64,000 nt of DNA, taken from JANOMH01 sp031422295 (GTDB lineage: Bacteria; Pseudomonadota; Alphaproteobacteria; Rhodobacterales; Rhodobacteraceae). Below are positions 41,818 through 49,720 of the stretch, piece after piece. The position numbers were made by a program, and so were the translations under genes. The stretch is taken from the NCBI GenBank assembly GCA_031422295.1, contig JANOQM010000040.1, forward strand, positions 40,920-104,919, in the 5' to 3' direction. A model generated the notes under the pieces. The model did no database searches. It had not been told where the DNA came from and worked only from the letters and a program-made list of their open reading frames with translations. How positions within the stretch are numbered: the stretch's first letter is position 1; each line of letters opens with the position of its first letter.

Positions 41818-43623
41818 TCAATAAACCCGCGCTTTCGGAGCGATTTTTTTCAGACTGATCCCGCCGTCTTCTTCTTTTGTCAGCGGTTCCAGATGCACCG
41901 GGCGAGACGCCAGTTTCACCCGTGACCCATCAACATAGGCCAGCGAATGCTTGCGCCAGTTCACATCGTCACGGTTTGGATAATCCTCGTGCGCATGGGC
42001 CCCCCGGCTTTCCTTGCGGGCTTCGGCGGCGACGATGGTGGCCAATGCGTTGGGCATCAGGTTGGTCAGTTCCAGCGTTTCCATCAGGTCAGAATTCCAG
42101 ACCAGACTGCGGTCCGTAACGCTGATATCACTCATCCCGGCGGCGACTTTTTCCATCTTTGCCATGCCTTCGGCCAAAGTTGCGTCGGTGCGGAAAACGG
42201 CAGCATCAGCCTGCATGTTTTTTTGCATGGTCAGCCGCAATTCGGCCGTACCGACCGAGCCTTTGGCGTGTCGCAACCCGTCAAACCGCCCAAAGGCCGC
42301 ATCAATACTGGCGCGGCTCAGGTCAGGATTGGCGGCCTTTGGATCAACCACCTGCCCCGCCCGGATCGCCGCGGCCCGGCCAAATACCACCAGATCAATC
42401 AGCGAGTTTGACCCCAGCCGGTTCGCCCCATGCACCGACGCGCATCCCGCCTCGCCCACGGCCATCAGGCCCGGCGATATGGCATCAGGATTGTCCGCAG
42501 TCGGGTTCAGCACCTCGCCCCAGTAATTCGTCGGAATCCCACCCATGTTGTAATGCACCGTCGGCAGCACCGGGATTGCCTGTTTGGTCACGTCGACGCC
42601 CGCAAAAATCCGGGCGGATTCGGAAATGCCGGGCAGGCGTTCATGCAAGGTGGCGGGGGGCAGATGGTTCAGGTTCAAGTAGATATGATCCTTATCCTTG
42701 CCCACACCGCGCCCTTCGCGGATTTCCAAGGTCATGCAGCGCGACACCACATCGCGCGACGCCAGATCCTTGTAGGTCGGCGCATAGCGTTCCATGAACC
42801 GCTCGCCTTCGGAATTGGTCAGATAGCCACCCTCGCCCCGCGCCCCTTCGGTGATCAGACAGCCCGCGCCATAGATGCCGGTCGGGTGGAACTGTACAAA
42901 TTCCATATCCTGCAACGGCAGTCCCTGACGGGCCGCCATGCCGCCGCCGTCGCCGGTGCAGGTATGGGCTGAGGTGGCGCTGAAGTAAGCGCGGCCATAG
43001 CCCCCCGTCGCCAGCACCACCATTTTGGCGGAAAACACATGCATCGTGCCATCATCCAGCTTCCATGCCAGCACACCCTGACAGACCCCATCTGCCGACA
43101 TGATCAGATCAATCGCAAAATACTCGATGTAAAACTCAGCCTTCTGCTTCAGGCTTTGGCCATACAGCGTGTGCAGAATGGCGTGGCCAGTGCGGTCGGC
43201 GGCGGCGCAGGTGCGTTGCACCGGCGGGCCTTCGCCATATTCAGTGGTGTGGCCGCCAAAGGGACGCTGATAAATCTTGCCCTCTTCAGTGCGGGAAAAC
43301 GGCACGCCGTAATGTTCCAGCTCGTAGACCGCCTTGGGGGCCTCGCGGGTCAGATATTCCATGGCGTCCATATCGCCGAGCCAGTCTGACCCCTTTACAG
43401 TGTCATACATATGCCACTGCCAACTGTCGGGGCCCATGTTGGACAGGCTCGCAGCGATCCCGCCCTGTGCGGCCACAGTATGGCTGCGGGTCGGGAAAAC
43501 CTTGGTGATGCAGGCAGTACGCAAGCCTTGTTCGGCCAAGCCCAAAGTCGCCCGCAATCCAGCGCCGCCAGCGCCCACGACGATGGCGTCATAAACGTGG
43601 GTTTCATAGTCGTAAGCGGCCAT
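41818..43623 (-). CDS. sdhA: Succinate dehydrogenase flavoprotein subunit
   Basis: A 601-residue flavoprotein that oxidises succinate to fumarate. The FAD-binding GAGGAGLRATLGLAEQG is at the N terminus, and the covalently flavinylated His48 is in RSHTVAAQGG. EFVQFHPTGIYGAG, GARGEGGYLTN and VHGANRLGSNSLIDLVVFGR are the catalytic and capping motifs. It is downstream of sdhC and sdhD on the minus strand. Confidence 0.98.
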   Translation of the reverse strand: MAAYDYETHVYDAIVVGAGGAGLRATLGLAEQGLRTACITKVFPTRSHTVAAQGGIAASLSNMGPDSWQWHMYDTVKGSDWLGDMDAMEYLTREAPKAVYELEHYGVPFSRTEEGKIYQRPFGGHTTEYGEGPPVQRTCAAADRTGHAILHTLYGQSLKQKAEFYIEYFAIDLIMSADGVCQGVLAWKLDDGTMHVFSAKMVVLATGGYGRAYFSATSAHTCTGDGGGMAARQGLPLQDMEFVQFHPTGIYGAGCLITEGARGEGGYLTNSEGERFMERYAPTYKDLASRDVVSRCMTLEIREGRGVGKDKDHIYLNLNHLPPATLHERLPGISESARIFAGVDVTKQAIPVLPTVHYNMGGIPTNYWGEVLNPTADNPDAISPGLMAVGEAGCASVHGANRLGSNSLIDLVVFGRAAAIRAGQVVDPKAANPDLSRASIDAAFGRFDGLRHAKGSVGTAELRLTMQKNMQADAAVFRTDATLAEGMAKMEKVAAGMSDISVTDRSLVWNSDLMETLELTNLMPNALATIVAAEARKESRGAHAHEDYPNRDDVNWRKHSLAYVDGSRVKLASRPVHLEPLTKEEDGGISLKKIAPKARVY

Positions 43624-43656
43624 ATTCAGTGCTCCGGCAAACTAAAGGCGATGCAG

Positions 43657-44028
43657 TTATAGTGCAATGCGGGCGATGGCAAACAGGCCAGTCGCTGCGG
43701 CGGCGTAACTCAGGCAGATCATGCCGATGATCAGCGCTTTGCGGGCAAAACCATGCACGTAATCTTCGATCAGCACCTGCACGCCTTGTTTGAAATGGAT
43801 GAACCCCACCACAAACGTCAGCCCGGCCACAATGGCCGGAAACGGCCGGGAATAATATGCGACAACTTCGGCATAGGGTGCCCCGACGATTCCGCCAAAG
43901 GTGAACAGGAACAGCGGGATCAGCCCAAGTAAGGCCACTGATGACACCATCATCTGCCAATGATGTTCAGTCCCGGTTTTGGCCGACCCCAGCCCTACAG
44001 CGCGCTTGCGGTCTGTCAGATATGCCAT
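43657..44028 (-). CDS. sdhD: Succinate dehydrogenase membrane anchor subunit
   Basis: A 123-residue membrane protein with three hydrophobic segments. TDRKRAVGLGSAKTGTEHHW and HFKQGVQVLIEDYVHG are typical of alphaproteobacterial SdhD, with the haem and quinone side near the second helix. It is 7 bp downstream of sdhC and anchors complex II with it. Confidence 0.93.
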   Translation of the reverse strand: MAYLTDRKRAVGLGSAKTGTEHHWQMMVSSVALLGLIPLFLFTFGGIVGAPYAEVVAYYSRPFPAIVAGLTFVVGFIHFKQGVQVLIEDYVHGFARKALIIGMICLSYAAAATGLFAIARIAL

Positions 44029-44035
44029 GTAACCC

Positions 44036-44431
44036 TCACAACACCAGAACGGTCAGGATAGTCAGCACGACCGACCCGACCAGCATGAATATCCCGAACT
44101 GCTCGGATTGCTTGACCTCCAGCATCCGTCCGGAATCCCAGATCAGATGCCGTATCCCGCCCAGCAGATGATACCACAGCGCGAGGATCGATCCCAGCAT
44201 CACCAGTTTACCAAACCAGCTTGTGATCACATAATCGGCTCGGGCAAATGCGGCCGGTCCGGTTGCGGCGGCCACAAACCACCAGATCACCAACAGCGCC
44301 GCCACCAGCAGCGCATTGCCGGTGATACGCACCAGAATCGACGTCATCGAGGTCAATTGCGGGCGGTAAATCGTCAAATGCGGGGATAACGGGCGGTTGG
44401 CCGGACCAGGGGCCCGTTTCACGTCGGCCAT
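44036..44431 (-). CDS. sdhC: Succinate dehydrogenase cytochrome b556 subunit
   Basis: A 131-residue three-helix membrane protein. RPLSPHLTIYRPQLTSMTSI is the SdhC N-terminal signature, and HLLGGIRHLIWD contains the haem-ligand histidine region. It is the first gene of the sdh operon. The paired TGTGATCACA sites lie 120-150 bp upstream. One more perfect copy of the same 10-mer (44222-44231) lies inside this gene. Confidence 0.95.
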   Translation of the reverse strand: MADVKRAPGPANRPLSPHLTIYRPQLTSMTSILVRITGNALLVAALLVIWWFVAAATGPAAFARADYVITSWFGKLVMLGSILALWYHLLGGIRHLIWDSGRMLEVKQSEQFGIFMLVGSVVLTILTVLVL

Positions 44432-44551
44432 GGCATTTTCCTTTTGGACACTAGACTTAACTGGGCTTGTGAACCAATTTTATTACCAAGTCATCACTTG
44501 GCAATGCCTGAATGGGCGAATTTCTGTCACTGATTGCGCAAACTTAGGCGT

Positions 44552-44582
44552 TGTGATCACAGCATTCAGGGGTGTGATCACA
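44552..44582. promoter_or_regulatory. Paired TGTGATCACA palindromes upstream of sdhC
   Basis: TGTGATCACA occurs at 44552-44561 and 44573-44582, starts 21 bp apart, i.e. two helical turns. The same pair with the same spacing lies before sucC. The sites are between the DUF4344 stop and the sdhC start, so they serve sdhCDA. The regulator is not in the window; a GntR-type or AkgR-like TCA regulator is a possibility. Confidence 0.7.
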
Positions 44583-44585
44583 GAT

Positions 44586-45338
44586 TTACTTCAACGTGTC
44601 CTTGTAGATCCGCAGCAGATCTTCGGTGTATTCGGTACAGACCGTGATGCTGCGGCTGTCCTCATAGTAAAACGCGTTCGGCTCGCCGCACGGTTCAATC
44701 CGCACTTCGATCCATTCTGGCAGATGGTACAACTGGTTAAGGCTTTGAATTTCATCCGCTAGGGTCAGGGCAATCGGATCGCCCAGATTGCCGCCAATCA
44801 GGCGCAGCCCCTTGGTGGCCTTGCTTTGGGTCATGGATTGCAGGGCATTGCGCCAGCTGTCACTGGCCAACAGAAATTCATCCGGGCAATATCCGGCGCG
44901 GTCATCCGGCAGGCTTAACGCGCTGACCATCGGTTCGCGGACCTCGGGATCGGCCCCATAGATAAGGCAGACAAGATGATAATAGCGCTGCATTTCAAGG
45001 CCATGGGTGTCCCAAGTGGTCGTCTCAAAGCCGCGGTTCTTGTAATCCTCATCGTATAGCTCAAAGGCGCGGGCAGTTTGGGTGGCAATATCAACTGCGG
45101 CTGCGTCCTCCCACAGCCCGTCGATCATCAGGGCAGCAAACGTATCAGCGCTGGATTCTTCCGGCCCCAGAACCGGCAGGTTCATTACATCGATCAGCGC
45201 ATGACCGACCTCATGGTAAAACACCCAGATCAGATTGGCCCGGACAAAATCATCCGCAGCACGGTCGCGCGAAAAGGCTGCTTGTTCGGCCTGTGCCGCC
45301 CCAGCCAAAAACAACAGAACCAAAAGCAGACGCCGCAT
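44586..45338 (-). CDS. DUF4344 family exported putative metallopeptidase
   Basis: A 250-residue protein with a signal peptide (RRLLLVLLFLAGAAQAE). The zinc-binding HExxH motif reads YHEVGHALID, followed 15 residues later by PEESSADTFAALMI, which supplies the third ligand glutamate or aspartate as in gluzincin-like families. DUF4344 proteins are putative periplasmic metallopeptidases. GGGGG precedes the ATG at 45338 (ATG at 45341 is equally possible). The substrate is unknown. Its 3' end abuts the sdh operator sites. Confidence 0.8.
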   Translation of the reverse strand: MRRLLLVLLFLAGAAQAEQAAFSRDRAADDFVRANLIWVFYHEVGHALIDVMNLPVLGPEESSADTFAALMIDGLWEDAAAVDIATQTARAFELYDEDYKNRGFETTTWDTHGLEMQRYYHLVCLIYGADPEVREPMVSALSLPDDRAGYCPDEFLLASDSWRNALQSMTQSKATKGLRLIGGNLGDPIALTLADEIQSLNQLYHLPEWIEVRIEPCGEPNAFYYEDSRSITVCTEYTEDLLRIYKDTLK

Positions 45339-45496
45339 CATCGCCCCCAAAGCAAATTGTAACAGACTGCGAAAGTCATCGCCTGCTTAGTTTGCCCGGC
45401 GCAAACCAAAAAGTCATCCCTCAGATCGGCTTACGGCATAGACCTTGTGCCACATGTCGTCTCGCTTTCAAACGGCGGGTTCGATGTCCTGCCGCA

Positions 45497-45913
45497 TCAG
45501 CGCATCCGTTCCAGAACTTTGCTCGGCTCGTTGTTCAAGTAAAAGTTAAAGACCTTGAACTCTCCATTGATGGTGGCTGACCACCAATAGACAAAAAGCG
45601 GTCCGGACGCACTGTAAAAGACCACAAAGGATTGGACCATACCGCCCACGTCGCGGCGCTGCAGGATCGTCGTGCAGCCTTGAAAGCCACCGGGAAAGGC
45701 ATTGGCGACATTTTGCATGCCCTCGCCGGCTGATACATTTGTCAGCGCCTGAATCCGTTCGGCAAAAACCGGGTATTCTTGATCCAGCAGCAGCTGGTGC
45801 AGTTCTTCAATTTCGGCAATCGGTTCCCCGCCTTCCAAAGCGCAGCCAGCTGCATGGGCACCGCCGGCAAGAAAACCCGCACAAATAGCATTAAATAAAA
45901 GTCTTTTGAACAT
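45497..45913 (-). CDS. Secreted protein of unknown function
   Basis: A 138-residue protein with a signal peptide (FKRLLFNAICAGFLAGGAHA, cleavage about residue 21). Mature cysteines are in AGCALEGG and GCTTIL. The second half is aromatic-rich beta strands (SFVVFYSASGPLFVYWW), suggesting a small periplasmic beta fold. GAAAGG precedes the ATG at 45913. It is transcribed after the mch operon terminator. I do not recognise the family. Confidence 0.75.
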   Translation of the reverse strand: MFKRLLFNAICAGFLAGGAHAAGCALEGGEPIAEIEELHQLLLDQEYPVFAERIQALTNVSAGEGMQNVANAFPGGFQGCTTILQRRDVGGMVQSFVVFYSASGPLFVYWWSATINGEFKVFNFYLNNEPSKVLERMR

Positions 45914-45938
45914 AGGAAACCTTTCGTAAACTTAGGAC

Positions 45939-45977
45939 AAAAATGTCGGATTACGCTGGGCAACTTCAGCCGACATT
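45939..45977 (-). terminator. Rho-independent terminator of mch operon
   Basis: On the minus strand AATGTCGG (45970-45977) pairs with CCGACATT (45942-45949), with a short inner CTG/CAG stem, followed by five Ts (45939-45943). It follows the mesaconyl-CoA hydratase stop by about 36 bp. Confidence 0.65.
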
Positions 45978-46012
45978 GCAAGCAATTTTGCAAGGCACGG
46001 CGGCGGTCTGCC

Positions 46013-47044
46013 TTAGTTCGGCATCAAGGCCCAGTAGTCCAGATCAAGCAGCACGTCTGGCGCGTATCTGCCGTCCGCCGCCTTTATCACCCCTGCCGCC
46101 CCCCGCGTGGCGACAGTCCGCAGGCGGATTGCGCCGATACCGGGGGCATGGGTCGGGGCTGTATCCAAAACCTCGGACCAGGCCCGCACCGTATCGCCCG
46201 CAAAACACGGGTTCGCGTGGGTACCGCCGTTCAGCGCCACGATTAACTGCGCATTGGCCAGCCCGTTAAATGACAGGGCCCGCGCCAGACTGATCACATG
46301 CCCGCCGTAGATCAGGCGGCGGCCATCGTCGCGGGCGTTGCGGTCAAAATGCACGCGTGCAGTGTTCTGCCACAGCCGGGTGGCCAGCATATGCTCGGCC
46401 TCTTCAATCGTGACACCGTCCGCATGGTCGATAATCTCGCCAATCTGATAATCGCCCAGACGGTGCGGCTCGCCCGCCAAACCAAAATCATATCCAGAGA
46501 AATCCAAGCCCGCCGGCACCACCAGATCGGCCGCAGGCACCACACTGGGCAGGTCTGGCATCACCGGCACAGGGGCGGCCCCGTTGCCCCGTTTGCGCAC
46601 CATGACCCAGCGGACGAACTCCAACACCACAGCCATATGTTGATTGCGCCCAACGGTCCTTACCCAGACGACACCAGACAATCCGTTCGCGTTTTCTTTA
46701 ACCCCGATTACCGTAGACTGGGCCGTCAGTGTATCCCCTGGCCAGACCGGCGCAAGCCACCGCCCGATGGCATAGCCCAAATTGGCGATGGCATTCAGCG
46801 AAATATCTGGCACGGATTTGCCGAAAATCGTATGAAATACCGCGAGTTCGTCAAACGGGGCCGCCGCCAACCCGCAGCTTTGGGCGAATGCATCTGATGA
46901 GGTCAACGCATGCCGGGCCGGATATAGCGCGTGATACAACGCCCGCTCGCCGCCCGATAAGGTGCGCGGCACCGCATGGCTAATCACCTGTCCCGGCATG
47001 TAATCCTCGAAAAACCGGCCTGGGTTCGTCTTGGTCCCCGACAT
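46013..47044 (-). CDS. mch: Mesaconyl-CoA hydratase (beta-methylmalyl-CoA dehydratase)
   Basis: A 343-residue protein with two MaoC-like hotdog domains. The start KTNPGRFFEDYMPGQVI with H and AVPRTLSGGERALYHAL, and the second-domain YGGHVISLARALSFNGLAN, match the enzyme that hydrates mesaconyl-C1-CoA to beta-methylmalyl-CoA in the ethylmalonyl-CoA pathway. With ccr and meaA it shows the pathway is present. It is preceded by a DUF1737 gene and an NnrU-like gene in one operon. Confidence 0.93.
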   Translation of the reverse strand: MSGTKTNPGRFFEDYMPGQVISHAVPRTLSGGERALYHALYPARHALTSSDAFAQSCGLAAAPFDELAVFHTIFGKSVPDISLNAIANLGYAIGRWLAPVWPGDTLTAQSTVIGVKENANGLSGVVWVRTVGRNQHMAVVLEFVRWVMVRKRGNGAAPVPVMPDLPSVVPAADLVVPAGLDFSGYDFGLAGEPHRLGDYQIGEIIDHADGVTIEEAEHMLATRLWQNTARVHFDRNARDDGRRLIYGGHVISLARALSFNGLANAQLIVALNGGTHANPCFAGDTVRAWSEVLDTAPTHAPGIGAIRLRTVATRGAAGVIKAADGRYAPDVLLDLDYWALMPN

Positions 47045-47046
47045 CG

Positions 47047-47250
47047 CTATTGTTGGCCCAGTTTCAGGTCCGGGGAATAGTCCCCCGCCACATCTTTCAC
47101 CACAGCCTGCCCGCAGCGCATGATCCCATTGGCCCCGTCAAATGCATAGGTCGGCGATCCGTGCAATTCCCAGCCCTTGGACAAGGCCAGACTGACCTTG
47201 TGGCAAAACGCCGAGGTGTCGTCCTCGGACAAAAATCGGTAGAGTTTCAT
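47047..47250 (-). CDS. DUF1737 small protein
   Basis: A 67-residue protein starting KLYRFLSEDDTSAFCHKVSLAL, with GWELHGSPTYAFDG in the middle and RCGQAVVK near the end. It matches the small DUF1737 family. It has no signal peptide. It lies 2 bp upstream of mch in the same orientation, a neighbourhood I associate with this family in Rhodobacteraceae. The function is unknown. Confidence 0.85.
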   Translation of the reverse strand: MKLYRFLSEDDTSAFCHKVSLALSKGWELHGSPTYAFDGANGIMRCGQAVVKDVAGDYSPDLKLGQQ

Positions 47251-47254
47251 TTCG

Positions 47255-47809
47255 CTACCCCCAAGGCTGATATCCCAGCCAGTTGTGGATCAACATGATC
47301 AGAACCACCACAACTACAGAAGCCACGATATAAATCACTTCCTTGCGCAGCGCGGCGCGTGGTGGCGGGGTCCATGGGCCGTCTTGGGCATTGATCAGAA
47401 GAATCTCGGCCTGCGCCCAGATCAGCAGCCCGCCGAACAAAACAAACGACGGCACATCGCCATTGACCAGCAAATGCGCAAAGGCCCAGATCGAGAAACC
47501 AATCAGTTGCGGATGACGCAGTTTGGTGCCGATCCAGACGCGTGAGCCCTTGGGGCCGCCGACCGCATAAATATAGAACGCGACCAGCATCAGCAGATTG
47601 TTAACGCCCACAAGTGCCGGGTTGCGGCCCCAATACACTGTCCCCTCAGCGGCACCATAGCCGTAAACCATCATTACCACCGACGCGACCAGCGCCACTG
47701 CCACAACGCCCTTGCCCGCCTTGCCCATCGGCGCGCGCAATCCGGGGGACAATCGTTTGAACAGATGCGCCACAACCCATAGTCCCAGACCTGCAATCAA
47801 TAGCGCCAT
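47255..47809 (-). CDS. NnrU family membrane protein
   Basis: A 184-residue membrane protein with about five hydrophobic segments. The NnrU/isoprenylcysteine methyltransferase-like region contains KLRHPQLIGFSIWAFAHLL with NGD. NnrU is linked to nitric-oxide metabolism in denitrifiers, but many family members occur elsewhere. The ATG at 47809 follows GGGAG; the in-frame extension to 47884 is not convincing. It heads the operon with DUF1737 and mch. Confidence 0.85.
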   Translation of the reverse strand: MALLIAGLGLWVVAHLFKRLSPGLRAPMGKAGKGVVAVALVASVVMMVYGYGAAEGTVYWGRNPALVGVNNLLMLVAFYIYAVGGPKGSRVWIGTKLRHPQLIGFSIWAFAHLLVNGDVPSFVLFGGLLIWAQAEILLINAQDGPWTPPPRAALRKEVIYIVASVVVVVLIMLIHNWLGYQPWG

Positions 47810-48093
47810 CAAACTCTCCCGGTTTTGGTCCGCAGTCAGTTGGCGGCAACGTCGCGTGGCCGGATCAAAGTTGCAAGGTGGCATGGGGCCCCGAACGGCG
47901 CGTTAACTGGTTCTAAGCGGGTTATCAGGCAGCATGACCGCAATAAGGCCGCACCAGACAGGGCCGCCCTTTTCGGGCCGCCGCGCAGGAATGGACAAGC
48001 GACCGCCAGTTTTGAGCCGTCAGTGTAACCCCATGGCCCGGATACCCAGTGCCGCCACGCGGCCCCGCGCCTGCCAGAATAAGGTGACTAGAA

Positions 48094-48414
48094 ATGACCA
48101 TGACCCGTTTCGCTGCAACCCTGACACTGGCCATCGGCCTTGGTCCCGGGGCTGCCCTGCCGGTTTTCGCACAAACCACCAATTGTGGTGCGCATGATGT
48201 AGTGGTGGCCCGCCTTGCCACCGGTTACGGCGAAAGCCGACAATCAATTGCCCTCGGGGCCAATAATACCGTGGTCGAAACCTTTGCGTCCGCCGAAACC
48301 GGATCATGGACCATCACCGTGACCACACCCGACGGGCCGACCTGCCTTGTTGCATCGGGCCAGTCCTATCAGTATCTGGCCGAGGCTTTGCCAAACACCG
48401 ATCCTGCCTCGTAA
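48094..48414 (+). CDS. Small secreted protein of unknown function
   Basis: A 106-residue protein with a signal peptide (TRFAATLTLAIGLGPGAA, cleavage near FAQ at residue 26). Mature cysteines (NCGAHDV and TCLVAS) could pair. The fold appears to be beta strands: SIALGANNTVVETFAS and WTITVTTPDG. It is divergent from the NnrU operon and ends at a strong terminator. I do not recognise the family. Confidence 0.75.
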   Translation: MTMTRFAATLTLAIGLGPGAALPVFAQTTNCGAHDVVVARLATGYGESRQSIALGANNTVVETFASAETGSWTITVTTPDGPTCLVASGQSYQYLAEALPNTDPAS

Positions 48415-48442
48415 CGCATCCTGCCCATTTGCCGGTCATTGG

Positions 48443-48468
48443 CCCGCCAGTCGCACTGGCGGGTTTTT
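48443..48468 (+). terminator. Rho-independent terminator
   Basis: CCCGCCAG (48443-48450), a 5-base loop and CTGGCGGG (48456-48463), then TTTTT. It ends the small secreted-protein transcript before mdh. Confidence 0.8.
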
Positions 48469-48532
48469 CGTTTTTACAGGACTGGCGGAAAAGCCCGACA
48501 GCAACCGCGTTTTCGCGTTTGTTTTCATAATA

Positions 48533-48546
48533 CGTTAGCGCAATCA
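48533..48546. promoter_or_regulatory. CceR-like operator candidate upstream of mdh
   Basis: CGTTAGCGCAATCA matches 11 of 14 positions of TGTTAGCGCTAACA, a LacI-family CceR/PckR-like motif as I remember it. It is about 115 bp before the mdh start. The match is partial and the identity is inferred. Confidence 0.35.
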
Positions 48547-48659
48547 GCCTAGAACGATGCGCAACAGCCCGCCCGCGCGCCGCAGTGCAGCGCCCTTGCG
48601 CGGCCCATCACACAGGTTTACGCACAGCCCAAAGTTAACTGCAAACAGGAGCCGCCTTT

Positions 48660-49622
48660 ATGGCCAGACCCAAGATTGCCCTCATCGGTGCCGGACAAAT
48701 CGGTGGCACACTCGCCCACCTGATCGCACTCAAGGAACTTGGCGATGTCGTGATGTTCGACATTGCCGAAGGGGTGCCACAGGGCAAATCGCTGGATATC
48801 GCACAATCCGGCCCCGCCGCCGGGTTTGACGCCGAGATGACCGGGACCAATGATTATGCATTCCTGCGCCGCGCCGATGTGTGCATTGTCACCGCCGGTG
48901 TGCCGCGCAAACCGGGGATGAGCAGGGATGACCTGCTGGGCATCAACCTGAAGGTGATGAAATCGGTCGGCGAAGGGATCAAGAAACACGCCCCCGGCGC
49001 TTTCGTGATCTGCATCACCAATCCGTTGGATGCGATGGTCTGGGCCCTGCAGCAATACTCCGGCCTGCCCGCGCATATGGTCTGCGGCATGGCGGGCGTG
49101 CTTGATTCGGCGCGCTTCCGGCATTTCCTGTCGCTCGAATTCGGCGTCTCGATGCGTGATGTCAGCGCCTTTGTGCTGGGCGGGCATGGCGATACGATGG
49201 TGCCGCTGGTGCGCTATTCCACGGTCGCGGGCATCCCCCTGCCTGATCTGGTCGCCATGGGCTGGACCACGCAGGATAAACTCGACGCGATCGTGCAGCG
49301 CACCCGCGATGGCGGGGCGGAAATTGTCGGCCTGCTGAAAACCGGGTCGGCGTTCTATGCCCCCGCCACCGCTGCTGTTGAAATGGCCGAGGCGTTCCTC
49401 AAGGACCAAAAGCGCGTCCTGCCTTGCGCCGCCCATGTCGAAGGGGCTTACGGCCTGAACGGGTTCTACGTCGGCGTGCCTACGGTGATCGGCGCGCGCG
49501 GGGTTGAAAAAGTGGTGGAGATTAAGATGAACCGCGATGAACAGGCGATGTTCGACAAATCGGTCGAAGCGGTCAAAGGTCTGGTCGCGGCCTGCAAGGC
49601 AATTGATCCTGCTCTGGCCTAA
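48660..49622 (+). CDS. mdh: Malate dehydrogenase
   Basis: A 320-residue NAD-dependent enzyme of the LDH-like MDH branch. The dinucleotide fold begins IALIGAGQIGGTLAHLIAL, the substrate-binding arginines are in GVPRKPGMSR, and the catalytic histidine is in LGGHGDTMVPLVR. AGGAG lies upstream of the ATG at 48660. It interconverts malate and oxaloacetate in the TCA cycle. It has its own terminator at 49637, so it is a separate transcript from suc. Confidence 0.97.
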   Translation: MARPKIALIGAGQIGGTLAHLIALKELGDVVMFDIAEGVPQGKSLDIAQSGPAAGFDAEMTGTNDYAFLRRADVCIVTAGVPRKPGMSRDDLLGINLKVMKSVGEGIKKHAPGAFVICITNPLDAMVWALQQYSGLPAHMVCGMAGVLDSARFRHFLSLEFGVSMRDVSAFVLGGHGDTMVPLVRYSTVAGIPLPDLVAMGWTTQDKLDAIVQRTRDGGAEIVGLLKTGSAFYAPATAAVEMAEAFLKDQKRVLPCAAHVEGAYGLNGFYVGVPTVIGARGVEKVVEIKMNRDEQAMFDKSVEAVKGLVAACKAIDPALA

Positions 49623-49636
49623 GCATTATCTATCGG

Positions 49637-49661
49637 GGCATCCTCAGGGGTGCCTTTTTTT
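49637..49661 (+). terminator. Rho-independent terminator of mdh
   Basis: GGCATCC (49637-49643) pairs with GGGTGCC (49648-49654), one G-U pair, followed by seven Ts at 49655-49661. Confidence 0.8.
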
Positions 49662-49666
49662 ACCGC

Positions 49667-49697
49667 TTGACTGAACGCCGTTCATGAACTACGTTCA
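49667..49697 (+). promoter_or_regulatory. Tandem 13-bp palindromes over promoter -35/-10
   Basis: TGAACGCCGTTCA (49672-49684) and TGAACTACGTTCA (49685-49697) are adjacent 13-bp repeats; the first is a perfect palindrome and the second is near-perfect. TTGACT at 49667-49672 is a good -35, with TACGTT 17 bp downstream. The repeats span the promoter, as for a TetR-type repressor. No TetR gene is in the window. Confidence 0.65.
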
Positions 49698-49720
49698 AGC
49701 TATCATAAAAGGAGTTTGCC

